DNA from: Alphaproteobacteria bacterium
GTDB taxonomy: Bacteria; Pseudomonadota; Alphaproteobacteria; Caulobacterales; Aquidulcibacteraceae
Assembly (NCBI GenBank): GCA_027485915.1
Contig: JAIXQA010000056.1
Coordinates: 1-41,570 of the forward strand
Direction: 5' to 3'
DNA length: 41,570 nucleotides
Of this stretch, positions 16,774-24,745 are shown one piece after another. The translations under genes and the position numbers were made by a program. Numbering within the stretch: position 1 is the first letter of the stretch; the number at the start of each line of letters is the position of its first letter. Below the pieces are notes generated by a model. The model saw only the letters and a program-made list of their open reading frames with translations. It made no database searches and was not told the origin of the DNA.

Positions 16774-16916
16774 AATCTGTCTCCTTCAACCGACTAGCGG
16801 CGCAGAAACCTGCACCTAACCATGTGTCGGGCTTATCGTGAGTGTGCCATGTCGCCTACGCGGCCTGAAATGTCGAGGCCACACAGCGTGATTCACAGAC
16901 TTGTGAGAGGCTATGC

Positions 16917-18854
16917 TTAATCTTTTTTCTTCTTTGGTGGCACGACCCAATCAGGTTTATTTGGATTAGCCTTGGCAGGAGGCGGCGATTTTTTCGCAGG
17001 CGGCGCCTTTGGGGCTGCCTTGCTGCGACTGTTTGATGTTGATGCGCCTGCCGCTTTCTTTTTGGAGTCCGCTTTGGTTTCGGCGCGATTTCTGTTGCGG
17101 CTTGAAGCAGAACGCGCGGTCTCGGTCTCTGCGGTCTTGGCCTTTGATTTCGCCTTGCTCGCCGGGGTTTTTGTCTCGGTTGGCTCAGTCGCAGGTCGAC
17201 GAGAGCCGCGACGCGATGTTGCCGCGGGTGCCTCTGCGGCTTCAGTCCGCCCCGCCACTGTCCTAGATTTGGCTTTTGCTTCCTCGCCAGGGGTGGCGAC
17301 TGTTCCAGAGCGGGTTCGTGCTGAGGTGCCAGTGCCTTTGGCCTTGGGCGCAGCATCCGCAGGTTCACCAGCTTTTGGCGCTGTCGGCGAAGTCCCACGC
17401 TGGCGGGGGCGCAACAGCGTTGCGGCTGCATCAGTGGCTGCGGGCTCAGCCTTTGGTTTGGGATCAGATCCTGATCCTTGAGTGACGGGGGTGGCCAATT
17501 GCTGCGGCGTGGCCTCACCTGCTGGTCTGGCGGCGACGCTCTCTGACGGGGTAGAGGCCGGGGCAGCAGGCGGTGCAGGCATGCGGCCCTTCGTGGCACT
17601 GGCGCGGCGACCTGCCGCCGAGGGCGGCGGCGGTGGGGCTTTGACTTGGGCCCCTTCTGTTGCAGGACGCAAACCTGAAGCGGATGCGGCAGCGGCTTCT
17701 TTTGGATCTACAACAGGCGGCACAGTCGGTGCGGGCGGCTTTATTTCAACCCCAGCAACAACAGGCGCAGGGACTGGTGCGGGTGGAGGAGCTGGCGGCG
17801 GTGTACCGCGGCGACCACGCCGTGGCACAGGAGGGGGTGGCGGGGGACCTGGAATAATGGTGACTGGAATTTGATCTGCGGTAGGCCGCGACGAAGCCAA
17901 GCCAATACCGGTCGCAGTAATGGGCTTACGGAAGCGCAATGTCATCCGATCGCTTTCGCCAATCTCATCGTAGCGACCGCGATCGAAGCCTGGGTCATCT
18001 ATCTGGCCGATAGGGGAGGTGCGCGATACCGGCGGCAATGTCCAAACACCGAACGGGTGGTCCTTGGTATCAGCGGGATTGGCGTTGATCTCCGCGCCGC
18101 CAATAAACTCAAAACCTGCCTCACGGGCCAATTGGATCACATAATCCTCGCGCACATAACCATCCCGTGCGAGTGGGTCTTGCGGCTCGTCCGTGCGGCC
18201 GCGGTGCTCCTCAATGCCCAAAATCCCACCGGGCTTGAGAACAGTATAAAAGTCGGCAAAAGCCTTTTCTGTCCAGCCTTGTGCCATCCAATTGTGCACA
18301 TTGCGGAAGGTGAGCACTTTGTCGACACTGTTTGGTGGGGCCATCAGCATAGAACGGGGACCAAATGCTACCACATTCACGTCGCCATAGATTGCTGTAT
18401 CTGCCGCAAAGCGAGCACGATAAGCGTCCACAATTTGGCGAACGACTTGAGAGTTCGATGAGGCAGCATCAAAGTGGCCAACAATCAGTTTGCCACCACC
18501 CTGCTTAAGATAGGGGCCTAGGATGGACGTATACCAGCCTTGACCTGGCCAAATCTCAACCACGGTGTCACTCGGACGCACACCAAAAAATTGCAGGGTC
18601 GCTTCGGGATTACGCCACCGGTCGCGCTGAGCATCAATGCGCTGCTCTCCCTTAACGGCGCGGCGCAGAGCGTCCCGCGCACGATCGTCTAAAGGAGGAA
18701 CTGAATTAGCTGGCGGCAAGAAAACTGTGGTTGGACCCGTGGTGGGTTGGCTTTCAGGGACTTGCAAATCAGCTACCTGCGCATGGGCCGAGACAATGCC
18801 GCTTAGCGCCATGATGCTGGCGGTTCCGGCGAGTGCCCAAGCGCGAAATGTCAT
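16917..18854 (-). CDS. Exported COG4798-like methyltransferase fused to a long basic, histone-H1-like tail
   Basis: This 645-residue protein has three parts. Residues 1-26 are a signal peptide ending SAHAQ. Residues about 55-310 are a methyltransferase domain with VVEIWPGQGWYTSIL (98-112), LKPGGILGIEEHRG (206-219), NANPADTKDHPFGVWTLPP and GESDRMTLRFRKP, paralogous to the neighbouring 294-residue protein. Residues 311-645 are low complexity: first Pro-rich, then Ala/Lys/Arg/Thr/Ser-rich, with scattered KAK, SRNRNR and PPKKKKD at the very end. The tail is strongly basic and resembles histone H1 in composition. The ATG at 18854 is chosen over an upstream TTG because the signal peptide starts there. 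Family assignment of the domain is good; the function of the tail is unknown. Confidence 0.85.
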   Translation of the reverse strand: MTFRAWALAGTASIMALSGIVSAHAQVADLQVPESQPTTGPTTVFLPPANSVPPLDDRARDALRRAVKGEQRIDAQRDRWRNPEATLQFFGVRPSDTVVEIWPGQGWYTSILGPYLKQGGGKLIVGHFDAASSNSQVVRQIVDAYRARFAADTAIYGDVNVVAFGPRSMLMAPPNSVDKVLTFRNVHNWMAQGWTEKAFADFYTVLKPGGILGIEEHRGRTDEPQDPLARDGYVREDYVIQLAREAGFEFIGGAEINANPADTKDHPFGVWTLPPVSRTSPIGQIDDPGFDRGRYDEIGESDRMTLRFRKPITATGIGLASSRPTADQIPVTIIPGPPPPPPVPRRGRRGTPPPAPPPAPVPAPVVAGVEIKPPAPTVPPVVDPKEAAAASASGLRPATEGAQVKAPPPPPSAAGRRASATKGRMPAPPAAPASTPSESVAARPAGEATPQQLATPVTQGSGSDPKPKAEPAATDAAATLLRPRQRGTSPTAPKAGEPADAAPKAKGTGTSARTRSGTVATPGEEAKAKSRTVAGRTEAAEAPAATSRRGSRRPATEPTETKTPASKAKSKAKTAETETARSASSRNRNRAETKADSKKKAAGASTSNSRSKAAPKAPPAKKSPPPAKANPNKPDWVVPPKKKKD

Positions 18855-18895
18855 GCGCCTCTTTCTCCCTTTGACTACCGGCAGCAAGCTTTGAA

Positions 18896-19096
18896 GTGAG
18901 CCAAAGCGAAACTCAAGGCGAACAGCCTATCCCAGTTTCCGTTACAGGCTCAAGCCTTGAGGACATGAAACTCCTGTCAGAATTTGGACTGCTGCCACTT
19001 GCGCAGCCAAAAAGGCGTTCCCAACTACTCGATGCGGTGCCGGAAACTGGGCCGCTTAGATCACCACTGGGCTTAGAAGCGCTGTCCTCTACTTAG
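18896..19096 (+). CDS. Possible small protein, unknown
   Basis: A 66-codon frame starts with GTG and has no good ribosome-binding site. The translation (centre: EDMKLLSEFGLLPLAQPKRR) is amphipathic with no known motif. It lies between the methyltransferase (opposite strand) and the hsp20 leader. It also spans an 11-bp inverted repeat, so the stretch may be regulatory rather than coding. Confidence 0.25.
   Translation: MSQSETQGEQPIPVSVTGSSLEDMKLLSEFGLLPLAQPKRRSQLLDAVPETGPLRSPLGLEALSST
18931..19051. repeat. 11-bp perfect inverted repeat 99 nt apart, with an inner palindrome
   Basis: CCCAGTTTCCG at 18931-18941 and CGGAAACTGGG at 19041-19051 are exact reverse complements. Inside the left part, CTCAAG-C-CTTGAG (18949-18961) is a perfect odd palindrome. 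The 341-nt interval 18855-19195 otherwise holds only the doubtful small frame at 18896-19096 and the hsp20 leader. Confidence 0.6.
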
Positions 19097-19109
19097 CTTT
19101 TTGGAGCAA

Positions 19110-19192
19110 GCGGAGGCCCGCGTAAGACGGTGGAGGTCTGATGGGCGCGCGGCCCACTTTCCGCGTGTTGAACCTGTCGCTTCTAGGAGGAC
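19110..19192 (+). ncRNA. ROSE-like RNA thermometer in the hsp20 5' leader
   Basis: Four hairpins follow one another before the hsp20 start: GCGG/CCGC (19110-19121), AGAC/GTCT (19125-19139), TGGGC/GCCCA (19142-19156) and a last one at 19176-19192. In the last, GTC-G-CT pairs with AGGAC around the loop TCTAGG. One G is bulged and the AGGA of the Shine-Dalgarno is sequestered. The strand contains UCGCU, which fits the ROSE consensus U(U/C)GCU. ROSE elements are known to control small heat-shock genes in alphaproteobacteria by melting on heating. The pairing is seen by eye; thermometer activity is inferred. Confidence 0.65.
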
Positions 19193-19195
19193 AAA

Positions 19196-19684
19196 ATGCG
19201 TACTATCGACTTAACACCCCTCTATCGCACCATTGTTGGCTTTGACCGCATGGCGCATTTGATCGAAACCGGTGCCCGTTTGGATACGGCAACGGGCTGG
19301 CCGCCATACAATATCGAGCAGACCGGCGAAGACGCCTATCGAATTGAATTGGCAGTTGCGGGATTCGGTCCCGATGATTTGTCGATCGAGTTAAAGGAAG
19401 GTCTATTGACCGTCACCGGCAAAAAGGCTGCGACTGAGGAAGGGCGTAACTTCCTGCATCGCGGCATCGCCGAACGTGGCTTCGAGCGCCGCTATCAACT
19501 AGCCGACCATGTGCGTGTAACCGGTGCCAATCTGGAGCATGGTATGCTGAGCCTATCTTTGGTGCGTGAAGTGCCAGAGGCCTTAAAGCCTCGCAAGATT
19601 GCAATCAATGTTGGATCGGCCAGCGCAAGCGCGAATGATGCGCCCCTAATTGAAGGCGAAGCCAAGTCTGGTAAGGCTGCTTAA
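19196..19684 (+). CDS. Hsp20 small heat-shock protein (IbpA-like)
   Basis: This is a 162-residue cytoplasmic holdase with the alpha-crystallin domain at about residues 37-135. It starts WPPYNIEQTGEDAYRIELAV, continues with FGPDDLSIELKEGLLTVTG and has the GMLSLSL strand near 116-122. The C-terminal I-x-I motif is IAI at 135-137, followed by an acidic/basic tail. The N-terminus MRTIDLTPLYRTIVGFDRM is typical of IbpA-class proteins of alphaproteobacteria. The start has AGGAGG 5 nt upstream, itself part of the predicted thermometer hairpin. No clear heat-shock sigma promoter was recognised upstream. A strong hairpin follows the gene. Confidence 0.95.
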   Translation: MRTIDLTPLYRTIVGFDRMAHLIETGARLDTATGWPPYNIEQTGEDAYRIELAVAGFGPDDLSIELKEGLLTVTGKKAATEEGRNFLHRGIAERGFERRYQLADHVRVTGANLEHGMLSLSLVREVPEALKPRKIAINVGSASASANDAPLIEGEAKSGKAA

Positions 19685-19697
19685 GCTTTCATTCGGC

Positions 19698-19723
19698 CTG
19701 ATGGGTCCCGTTGGACCCATCAG
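19698..19723. terminator. Strong hairpin between convergent hsp20 and namZ-like genes
   Basis: CTGATGGGTCC (19698-19708) and GGACCCATCAG (19713-19723) form a perfect 11-bp stem with a CGTT loop. It lies 14 nt after hsp20 and 25 nt after the end of the namZ-like gene, so it can serve both. There is no clear U-tract on either side. Confidence 0.7.
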
Positions 19724-19747
19724 AGCAGTCAACTTCGGCAGATCGCC

Positions 19748-21001
19748 TCAGCGGTACAAAAGATGCGGAGCGCGATCTGCCTTAAATTGTTTCAAGGGCT
19801 CGTGCCATTCTGCCACGAGATTTTGCCAAGGGCTGCCCGCCTCTAAAGCAGCCCAGAGCGTTTCACTGCCATAGACTTTGTTGAATAGGCTTCGTGTGGC
19901 AGCCGTACTTCCAGTCAGTGGTGCTTTAGCTGAACGGGCCACCACCTCCACACACAAAGCCATCGCAACCGCCATCAGATCAGTCTGCCCCCTTGGATCG
20001 ATAACCAACTCGACCCCGGCAAAGCCCGGCTTGTTTTGGCTATGATAAGGTTTGAACTCGATATCTCGGAACCCTTGTTGGGTGAGGCTTTCGGCCATTG
20101 CGGCCCCATCAATGCTGGGACCTGCCGCATAACGGAAAGGCTTGGCCGTACCAATCCCAATGTCCACTTGTTTGAGTTCGCCCAAAATGCCAGTTGTGGC
20201 GCAATAAAAGGGCGAGTCCCAATCGGGGATATTGGGACTTGTTGCAACCCAAGAAAGGCCTGTATCAGCCCAATTCATACGCCGCTCCCAGCCAACCATT
20301 GGCACCACTGTGAGCTCTGGGGCTTTCGCGACCCAACCTTCCGCGACCGCCATTTTGGCCAGCTCGCCAATGGTTAGGCCATGCAGATAAGGAACTGGAA
20401 CTTGGCTAACAAAGGATTCATAGCCTGAGGTCAAAGGTGGCCCCTGCATTCTTAGCCCGCCGAGTGGATTAGGCCGGTCTAGAACAACAAAGGCCTTACC
20501 TGCTTCACCACAAGCGTCCATGGCGAGGATCATTGTGGAAATATAGGTGTAGCTGCGTACCCCGATGTCTTGAATGTCAAACACCATCACATCCACGTTT
20601 TCGAGCATAGCAGACGTTGGCTTTCGGTGATCACCGTAGAGGGAATAGGCTGGCAGGCCAGTGACTGGGTCTTGCGCATTTGCAACATGATCGCCGGCTT
20701 TCGCGCGCGTATCCAACCCATGCTCCGGCCCAAACAAAGCAGTTAACTTTGTGCCCAAACCTCGCTGCAGGACGAGCCGCGACATGGTGCCAGATTGGTC
20801 AACGCTGGTCTGGTTGGTGATAAAGCCAACCCGCTTTCCCGCTAAAGCGTTAAACTCGGATCGCACCAATTGATCAATGCCAAGGCGCACGCGCGGACGA
20901 GTTGGATAATGATGGCGCAAAGCTTCACCGCCCGCGCAGCCGGGCAGCAAGAGGGCAGCAGCACCAGCAGCAGCCGATTGCAGAGCCGAGCGACGATTCA
21001 T
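19748..21001 (-). CDS. NamZ-like exo-beta-N-acetylmuramidase (DUF1343, GH171) lipoprotein
   Basis: This is a 417-residue protein of the DUF1343 family, founded by B. subtilis NamZ, which releases MurNAc from the non-reducing ends of peptidoglycan fragments. Characteristic segments are VGFITNQTSVD, LFGPEHGLD, FDIQDIGVRSYTYISTM, VLDRPNPLGG and PNIPDWDSPFYCATTGILGEL. The N-terminus has two arginines (MNRRSALQS) and a hydrophobic stretch ending LLLPGC, a lipobox at about residue 22, so it should be a membrane-anchored periplasmic lipoprotein. The ATG at 21001 is chosen because the signal begins there; a longer in-frame extension has no signal character. A beta-lactamase-fold lipoprotein gene is divergent, 164 nt away, as related genes cluster in B. 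subtilis. Confidence 0.9.
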   Translation of the reverse strand: MNRRSALQSAAAGAAALLLPGCAGGEALRHHYPTRPRVRLGIDQLVRSEFNALAGKRVGFITNQTSVDQSGTMSRLVLQRGLGTKLTALFGPEHGLDTRAKAGDHVANAQDPVTGLPAYSLYGDHRKPTSAMLENVDVMVFDIQDIGVRSYTYISTMILAMDACGEAGKAFVVLDRPNPLGGLRMQGPPLTSGYESFVSQVPVPYLHGLTIGELAKMAVAEGWVAKAPELTVVPMVGWERRMNWADTGLSWVATSPNIPDWDSPFYCATTGILGELKQVDIGIGTAKPFRYAAGPSIDGAAMAESLTQQGFRDIEFKPYHSQNKPGFAGVELVIDPRGQTDLMAVAMALCVEVVARSAKAPLTGSTAATRSLFNKVYGSETLWAALEAGSPWQNLVAEWHEPLKQFKADRAPHLLYR

Positions 21002-21165
21002 GCGACGTTTCCTATCCAAAGCGACCGCAAGACCAAGCAACAAATCTTGTGTTGAATGTCCCTGCAATTGATGGGCGTGCCCTTGACCAGAGCGCACAAT
21101 TAAACGGATGATTGGCCTATCAGAACAAGATCGCAAAACAACACGTTTCTGGGAGCCGAGCCCTT

Positions 21166-22539
21166 ATGTTCAAGTTCAAACCAATTTTCGTCGCTTTGGC
21201 GATCAGTACCAGTCTTCTGGCATTCAGTGGGTGCGCAACAAGCCAAGCACCCGGTCCTGCCGCTTCCAGCCTGCCGCCCTCTGTCTTGCCAGCGCGCGTC
21301 GCAGCGATGCGGACGGTTTTGCAAGATGGCGTCGACAAGAAAGTCGCCAGTGGCTTTTCGGCCGCTTTGGTAGATTCCTATGGCCGGATCGAAACGACCT
21401 ATGTCGGGTTGGCTGACATTGAGACTGGTAAGCCTATCACACCAGACACTGTATTTCGTATCTATTCCATGACAAAGCCTATCACCGCTGTGGCCATCAT
21501 GATGCTCGTGGAGGAGGGGAAAGTAGATCTCGATGCGCCAGTGTCGACCTACATTCCCTCATTCGAAAAGACGGTTGTCTATGTCAGCGGCGACACGCTG
21601 GAGACCCTAAAGACGGAGCCTGCGGTCCGCCAATTGACCGTACGGGACTTGATGCGCCAATCAGCGGGCATTCCTTGGTGGGGTGCCACCAAGCCTGTTG
21701 AGCGACTCTATGCTATGAATGGGATAGAGCGCGCGCCGGGCGAACCTGTCCCCGGTTTCAAAGGCCCCCGTGTGGCGAATCTGCAAGATTTGGCGGATCG
21801 CGTTGCGGCCACCCCGTTCACCAACCAACCGGGTGAAACTTGGACATACGGCATCGCGATCGACATATTGGGCCGGGTCGTCGAAGTGGCGTCAGGCCAA
21901 AGTCTCGGCAGCTTCTTCAAGGACCGGATATTCACACCCCTGGGCATGACTCGAACCGCGTTTCAAGTTGTACCAGGGGATCGAGAAAATCTGTCAAATG
22001 TCTATTTTGGCGTATCGAAGATTAAGCCACCCGCAGGTGGAATTGATAGCTACGTCAAAAGCTTAAAAGATGTACCCGTGCATGAAGCACTTCGTCCTGC
22101 GGATCCGCCAGCGAAGAGCCCCTTCCAAGAGCCGGCTCGGATAGAGTTTGGCGGCGCGGGCCTCGTTGGTACCTTGAGTGATTATGTTCGCTTTGCCCGC
22201 ATGATCGCCGGCCAAGGGGAGCTGGATGGGGTGCGTATTCTGAAAGCCACATCAATTGCCGAAATGGGCAAGGACCAATTGGGCCCAAAAGCAAACGCCA
22301 ATTTGGTGAAACAAGGCTATAGCTATGGTCTAGGCTTCGGAACGGTAATCGATTCAAACCTCTACCCAAGTGGCGCGCCTGTCGGCACCATGTTCTGGGG
22401 CGGGGCGGCAGGCACCCAATTCTGGGCGAACCCGCAAACGAAGGAAGCCGGTGTTTTGATGACACAAGCCCTCGGCGACTATCTGCGCACGTATCAGGTT
22501 AATGCCGCTCGGGCGGGTCTTGGTTTGCCTGTTCAATAA
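21166..22539 (+). CDS. Serine hydrolase lipoprotein, beta-lactamase/EstB type
   Basis: This 457-residue protein has the class C beta-lactamase fold. Its signal MFKFKPIFVALAISTSLLAF ends in a FSGC lipobox (Cys-23), so it is a periplasmic lipoprotein. The nucleophile motif SMTK is at residues 101-104 in RIYSMTKPITAV. The second motif is YGI within TWTYGIAIDILG and the third is WGG in FWGGAAGTQFWANP. The WGG motif is that of EstB-type esterases rather than of beta-lactamases. The ATG at 21166 has GGGAG 10 nt upstream. The divergent NamZ-like gene suggests a role in cell-wall turnover, but the substrate is not shown by the sequence. A strong terminator hairpin follows. Confidence 0.88.
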   Translation: MFKFKPIFVALAISTSLLAFSGCATSQAPGPAASSLPPSVLPARVAAMRTVLQDGVDKKVASGFSAALVDSYGRIETTYVGLADIETGKPITPDTVFRIYSMTKPITAVAIMMLVEEGKVDLDAPVSTYIPSFEKTVVYVSGDTLETLKTEPAVRQLTVRDLMRQSAGIPWWGATKPVERLYAMNGIERAPGEPVPGFKGPRVANLQDLADRVAATPFTNQPGETWTYGIAIDILGRVVEVASGQSLGSFFKDRIFTPLGMTRTAFQVVPGDRENLSNVYFGVSKIKPPAGGIDSYVKSLKDVPVHEALRPADPPAKSPFQEPARIEFGGAGLVGTLSDYVRFARMIAGQGELDGVRILKATSIAEMGKDQLGPKANANLVKQGYSYGLGFGTVIDSNLYPSGAPVGTMFWGGAAGTQFWANPQTKEAGVLMTQALGDYLRTYQVNAARAGLGLPVQ

Positions 22540-22551
22540 GTGCTCAATTTT

Positions 22552-22576
22552 CGCTGCCCCGAACCTCGGGGCAGCG
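22552..22576 (+). terminator. Terminator hairpin after the EstB-like gene
   Basis: CGCTGCCCCGA (22552-22562) and TCGGGGCAGCG (22566-22576) form a perfect 11-bp GC-rich stem with a 3-nt ACC loop, 12 nt after the stop codon. No U-run follows, so termination may need Rho or rely on stem strength. Confidence 0.65.
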
Positions 22577-22639
22577 GAACCTGCTGCTTAAGCCGCTAAG
22601 CTGATTGACCCCTGCCGCTGCGGGCGACACACTCGCTTG

Positions 22640-23965
22640 ATGTACGATCCTAATGCCGCAACCCCGACCCGCCACCTCTCCGTTCCCTATGTGATTTTCA
22701 TCGCGGTTGGCATGGTCGTCGGCGCAGGTATTTTTAAGTCTCCCGCACTGGTCGCCGAAAATGCAGGAAGTGTGTGGGCCGTCTATGGCGTGTGGGTCAT
22801 TGGCGGGCTGGTCTCCTTAATGGGGGCGCTATGTTATGGCGAGCTTTCAACCGCCTATCCCAGTCCCGGTGGCGATTATTATTTCCTAAACAAGGCCTAT
22901 GGGCCCAGTTTCGGCTTTTCGTTTGCCTGGGCTAGATTTTCTATTATCAACACCGGCTCCATTGCTTTGCTCGGCTTTGTCATTGGGGATTATCTCAATC
23001 TAGTCTGGAATCTAGGCCCCAACGGACCTGCACTTTTCGCTTTGGGGAGTGTGGCCGTGATGACGCTATTCAATTTACGCGGCACAACAGGCGGTAAAGG
23101 CGCTGACTATGCGATCACTAGTCTTGAAGTGATCGGCCTATTGGCGCTGGCCGCGGCGGCGGCTTGGTTGGTTATCCAAGAGATACCGCCGACCACCACA
23201 GGGCCGGGCCATGCCCCCAATCCTGCAGGGCTTGGCTATGCACTTGTCTTTGTTTTGTTGGCCTTTGGCGGCTGGAGTGAAATGTCGACCCTGTCCGCTG
23301 AGATCAAGAATTCTGAGCGCGGGATGGTGCAGGCCCTTTTAGGGTCGGTTCTGATCATCACCCTCTTATACCTTATGGCCAATTGGGCCTTGCTGCGGGG
23401 GCTAGGTGTTGAGGGTCTAGCACAGTCCAAGGCTCCAGCCGCAGACCTAATGGCGCGCGCCTTTGGCCCGCAAGCTGGCATTGTCTTGGCGATCGCCGTG
23501 GCGGCTGCGGCCATCACCTCCATCAACGGGACAATCATTGTGGGCGCACGCACCAGTTATGCTGCCGCCCGTGATCGCACTGGCCTTCGTTGGATCGGCA
23601 CTTGGGACGTCAAGCGAGGGATTCCCGCCAATGCCATTATCGCCCAAGGTATTGTGTCGATTGGGCTTGTGGTTCTGGGCGCTTGGTATCAGGGCTTTTC
23701 CACATTGGTAGACTATACCGCCCCTGTTTATTGGGCGTTTCTGACGGCGAGTGGCTTGGCCGTCATCATCCTGCGTCGGAAAATGCCCGATCAACCACGA
23801 CCCTTTAAAGTGCCGCTATATCCCGTCTTGCCACTGGTGTTCGCAGGTAGCAGTGCGCTGATGCTGTGGTCTTCGTTGAACTATGTGAAGGTTGGCGCGT
23901 TGTTTGGCTTGGCGGTTGTAGGTGTTGGGATCGTGCTCGCGCTGATCACCAAGCCTCAAAAGTGA
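22640..23965 (+). CDS. APC-family amino acid permease
   Basis: This is a 441-residue inner-membrane protein with about 12 hydrophobic segments. The N-terminal helix breaks at GMVVGAGIFKSPALV, the APC substrate-binding motif, and the next helix carries GGLVSLMGALCYGELSTAYP. Other family signs are the LAFGGWSEMSTLSAEIKNSERGM segment (the Glu-Ile-Lys-Asn-pre-helix 6 loop) and SINGTIIVGARTSYAAARD. The substrate is unknown, though amino acid or polyamine uptake or exchange is expected. The ATG at 22640 is preceded by an in-frame TTG, with no convincing ribosome-binding site for either. The stop overlaps the stop of the convergent exoD gene by 10 nt. Confidence 0.93.
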   Translation: MYDPNAATPTRHLSVPYVIFIAVGMVVGAGIFKSPALVAENAGSVWAVYGVWVIGGLVSLMGALCYGELSTAYPSPGGDYYFLNKAYGPSFGFSFAWARFSIINTGSIALLGFVIGDYLNLVWNLGPNGPALFALGSVAVMTLFNLRGTTGGKGADYAITSLEVIGLLALAAAAAWLVIQEIPPTTTGPGHAPNPAGLGYALVFVLLAFGGWSEMSTLSAEIKNSERGMVQALLGSVLIITLLYLMANWALLRGLGVEGLAQSKAPAADLMARAFGPQAGIVLAIAVAAAAITSINGTIIVGARTSYAAARDRTGLRWIGTWDVKRGIPANAIIAQGIVSIGLVVLGAWYQGFSTLVDYTAPVYWAFLTASGLAVIILRRKMPDQPRPFKVPLYPVLPLVFAGSSALMLWSSLNYVKVGALFGLAVVGVGIVLALITKPQK

Positions 23966-24696
23966 ACCGCGTGAATTGTGTTAGATACCACGCCAACCAG
24001 CCAATCAAGGCCCGCAATCGCCATGCCGATACCAAGCGGCGCAACCGCCAAGCTCAGCAAGAAGAAGCCAAATGAGATAAGCGCCATCAAGCCGTCGCGC
24101 TGCAACATAGCAATCGCCAGTGCCGCAATGCTCATGCCCGGGGGCCAATTGCCCAACGGAATTGGCAATGTCAAAATGCCAGCCAAAATGAGTGTCTGAA
24201 TCCCAAACCAGATGGTGACAGGCTTTTGCGTCAAAAACTGGAATCGCGGTTGCACCAGCTTTTCTATTCGCAGCAAGGTCGGCATGGAAACATCGATACA
24301 TTTGCGGAAAGTCGCGGGCTCTATCTTCAAGTCGCCAATGCGTTTCGGAATCCAGGGGGTACCTGCCCCAAAGATCATTTGAAGGGCTGGCGCGACCAGC
24401 AAAATGCCAAAGACGGTCGAAATGCCCGGAACATTAGGAATGCAGTTTGGAAGCGCCAAGATCAACAACAGGAGACCAAAGGCGCGGCCATCCAGACGGG
24501 CCAAGACATCGCGTACCGCGATTTGTTCTTCACCGGGAAACGCGTCATGCAATTCCTTAAGAAGGTCAGATGTCTTGGGCGGCAGAGCAGCTCGCACGTT
24601 CTTCATTCCAATAGGCAGCCCATGTGGCGCTCGCTCGGTTATGTCGGGCGCAATTCGGGCAGAACAAGGGCCGGGCCTGTACAAACTCTCAGACAT
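23956..24696 (-). CDS. exoD: ExoD-family membrane protein (exopolysaccharide synthesis)
   Basis: This is a 246-residue integral membrane protein of the ExoD family, named for a Sinorhizobium gene needed for exopolysaccharide production and alkaline tolerance; the molecular role is unknown. The motif VRDVLARLDGRAFGLLLLILALPNCIPN and the following GISTVFGILLVAPALQMIFG are the family core. Four to five hydrophobic segments follow, with PIPLGNWPPGMSIAALAIAMLQRDGLM. The start is uncertain: ATG at 24696 has a TATAAA 11-16 nt upstream, which would give a very short or leaderless mRNA, while an internal ATG at 24606 is nearer to the conserved part. It overlaps the APC permease stop in convergent orientation. 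Confidence 0.85.
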   Translation of the reverse strand: MSESLYRPGPCSARIAPDITERAPHGLPIGMKNVRAALPPKTSDLLKELHDAFPGEEQIAVRDVLARLDGRAFGLLLLILALPNCIPNVPGISTVFGILLVAPALQMIFGAGTPWIPKRIGDLKIEPATFRKCIDVSMPTLLRIEKLVQPRFQFLTQKPVTIWFGIQTLILAGILTLPIPLGNWPPGMSIAALAIAMLQRDGLMALISFGFFLLSLAVAPLGIGMAIAGLDWLVGVVSNTIHAVHF

Positions 24697-24745
24697 ACAG
24701 CCAGTTTATACGAGTAATGCTTCACGTTTGCGTTAGCAATCGTGG

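Noticed and set aside
16856-17874. Long open frames on both strands over the basic tail of the exported methyltransferase
   Set aside because: They are GC-rich shadows of a low-complexity tail (Arg/Gln/Pro- or Ala/Gly-rich translations) with no domain and no ribosome-binding site.
21002-21136. 45-residue N-terminal extension of the NamZ-like protein
   Set aside because: The lipoprotein signal with MNRR start is at 21001, and the extension would bury it.
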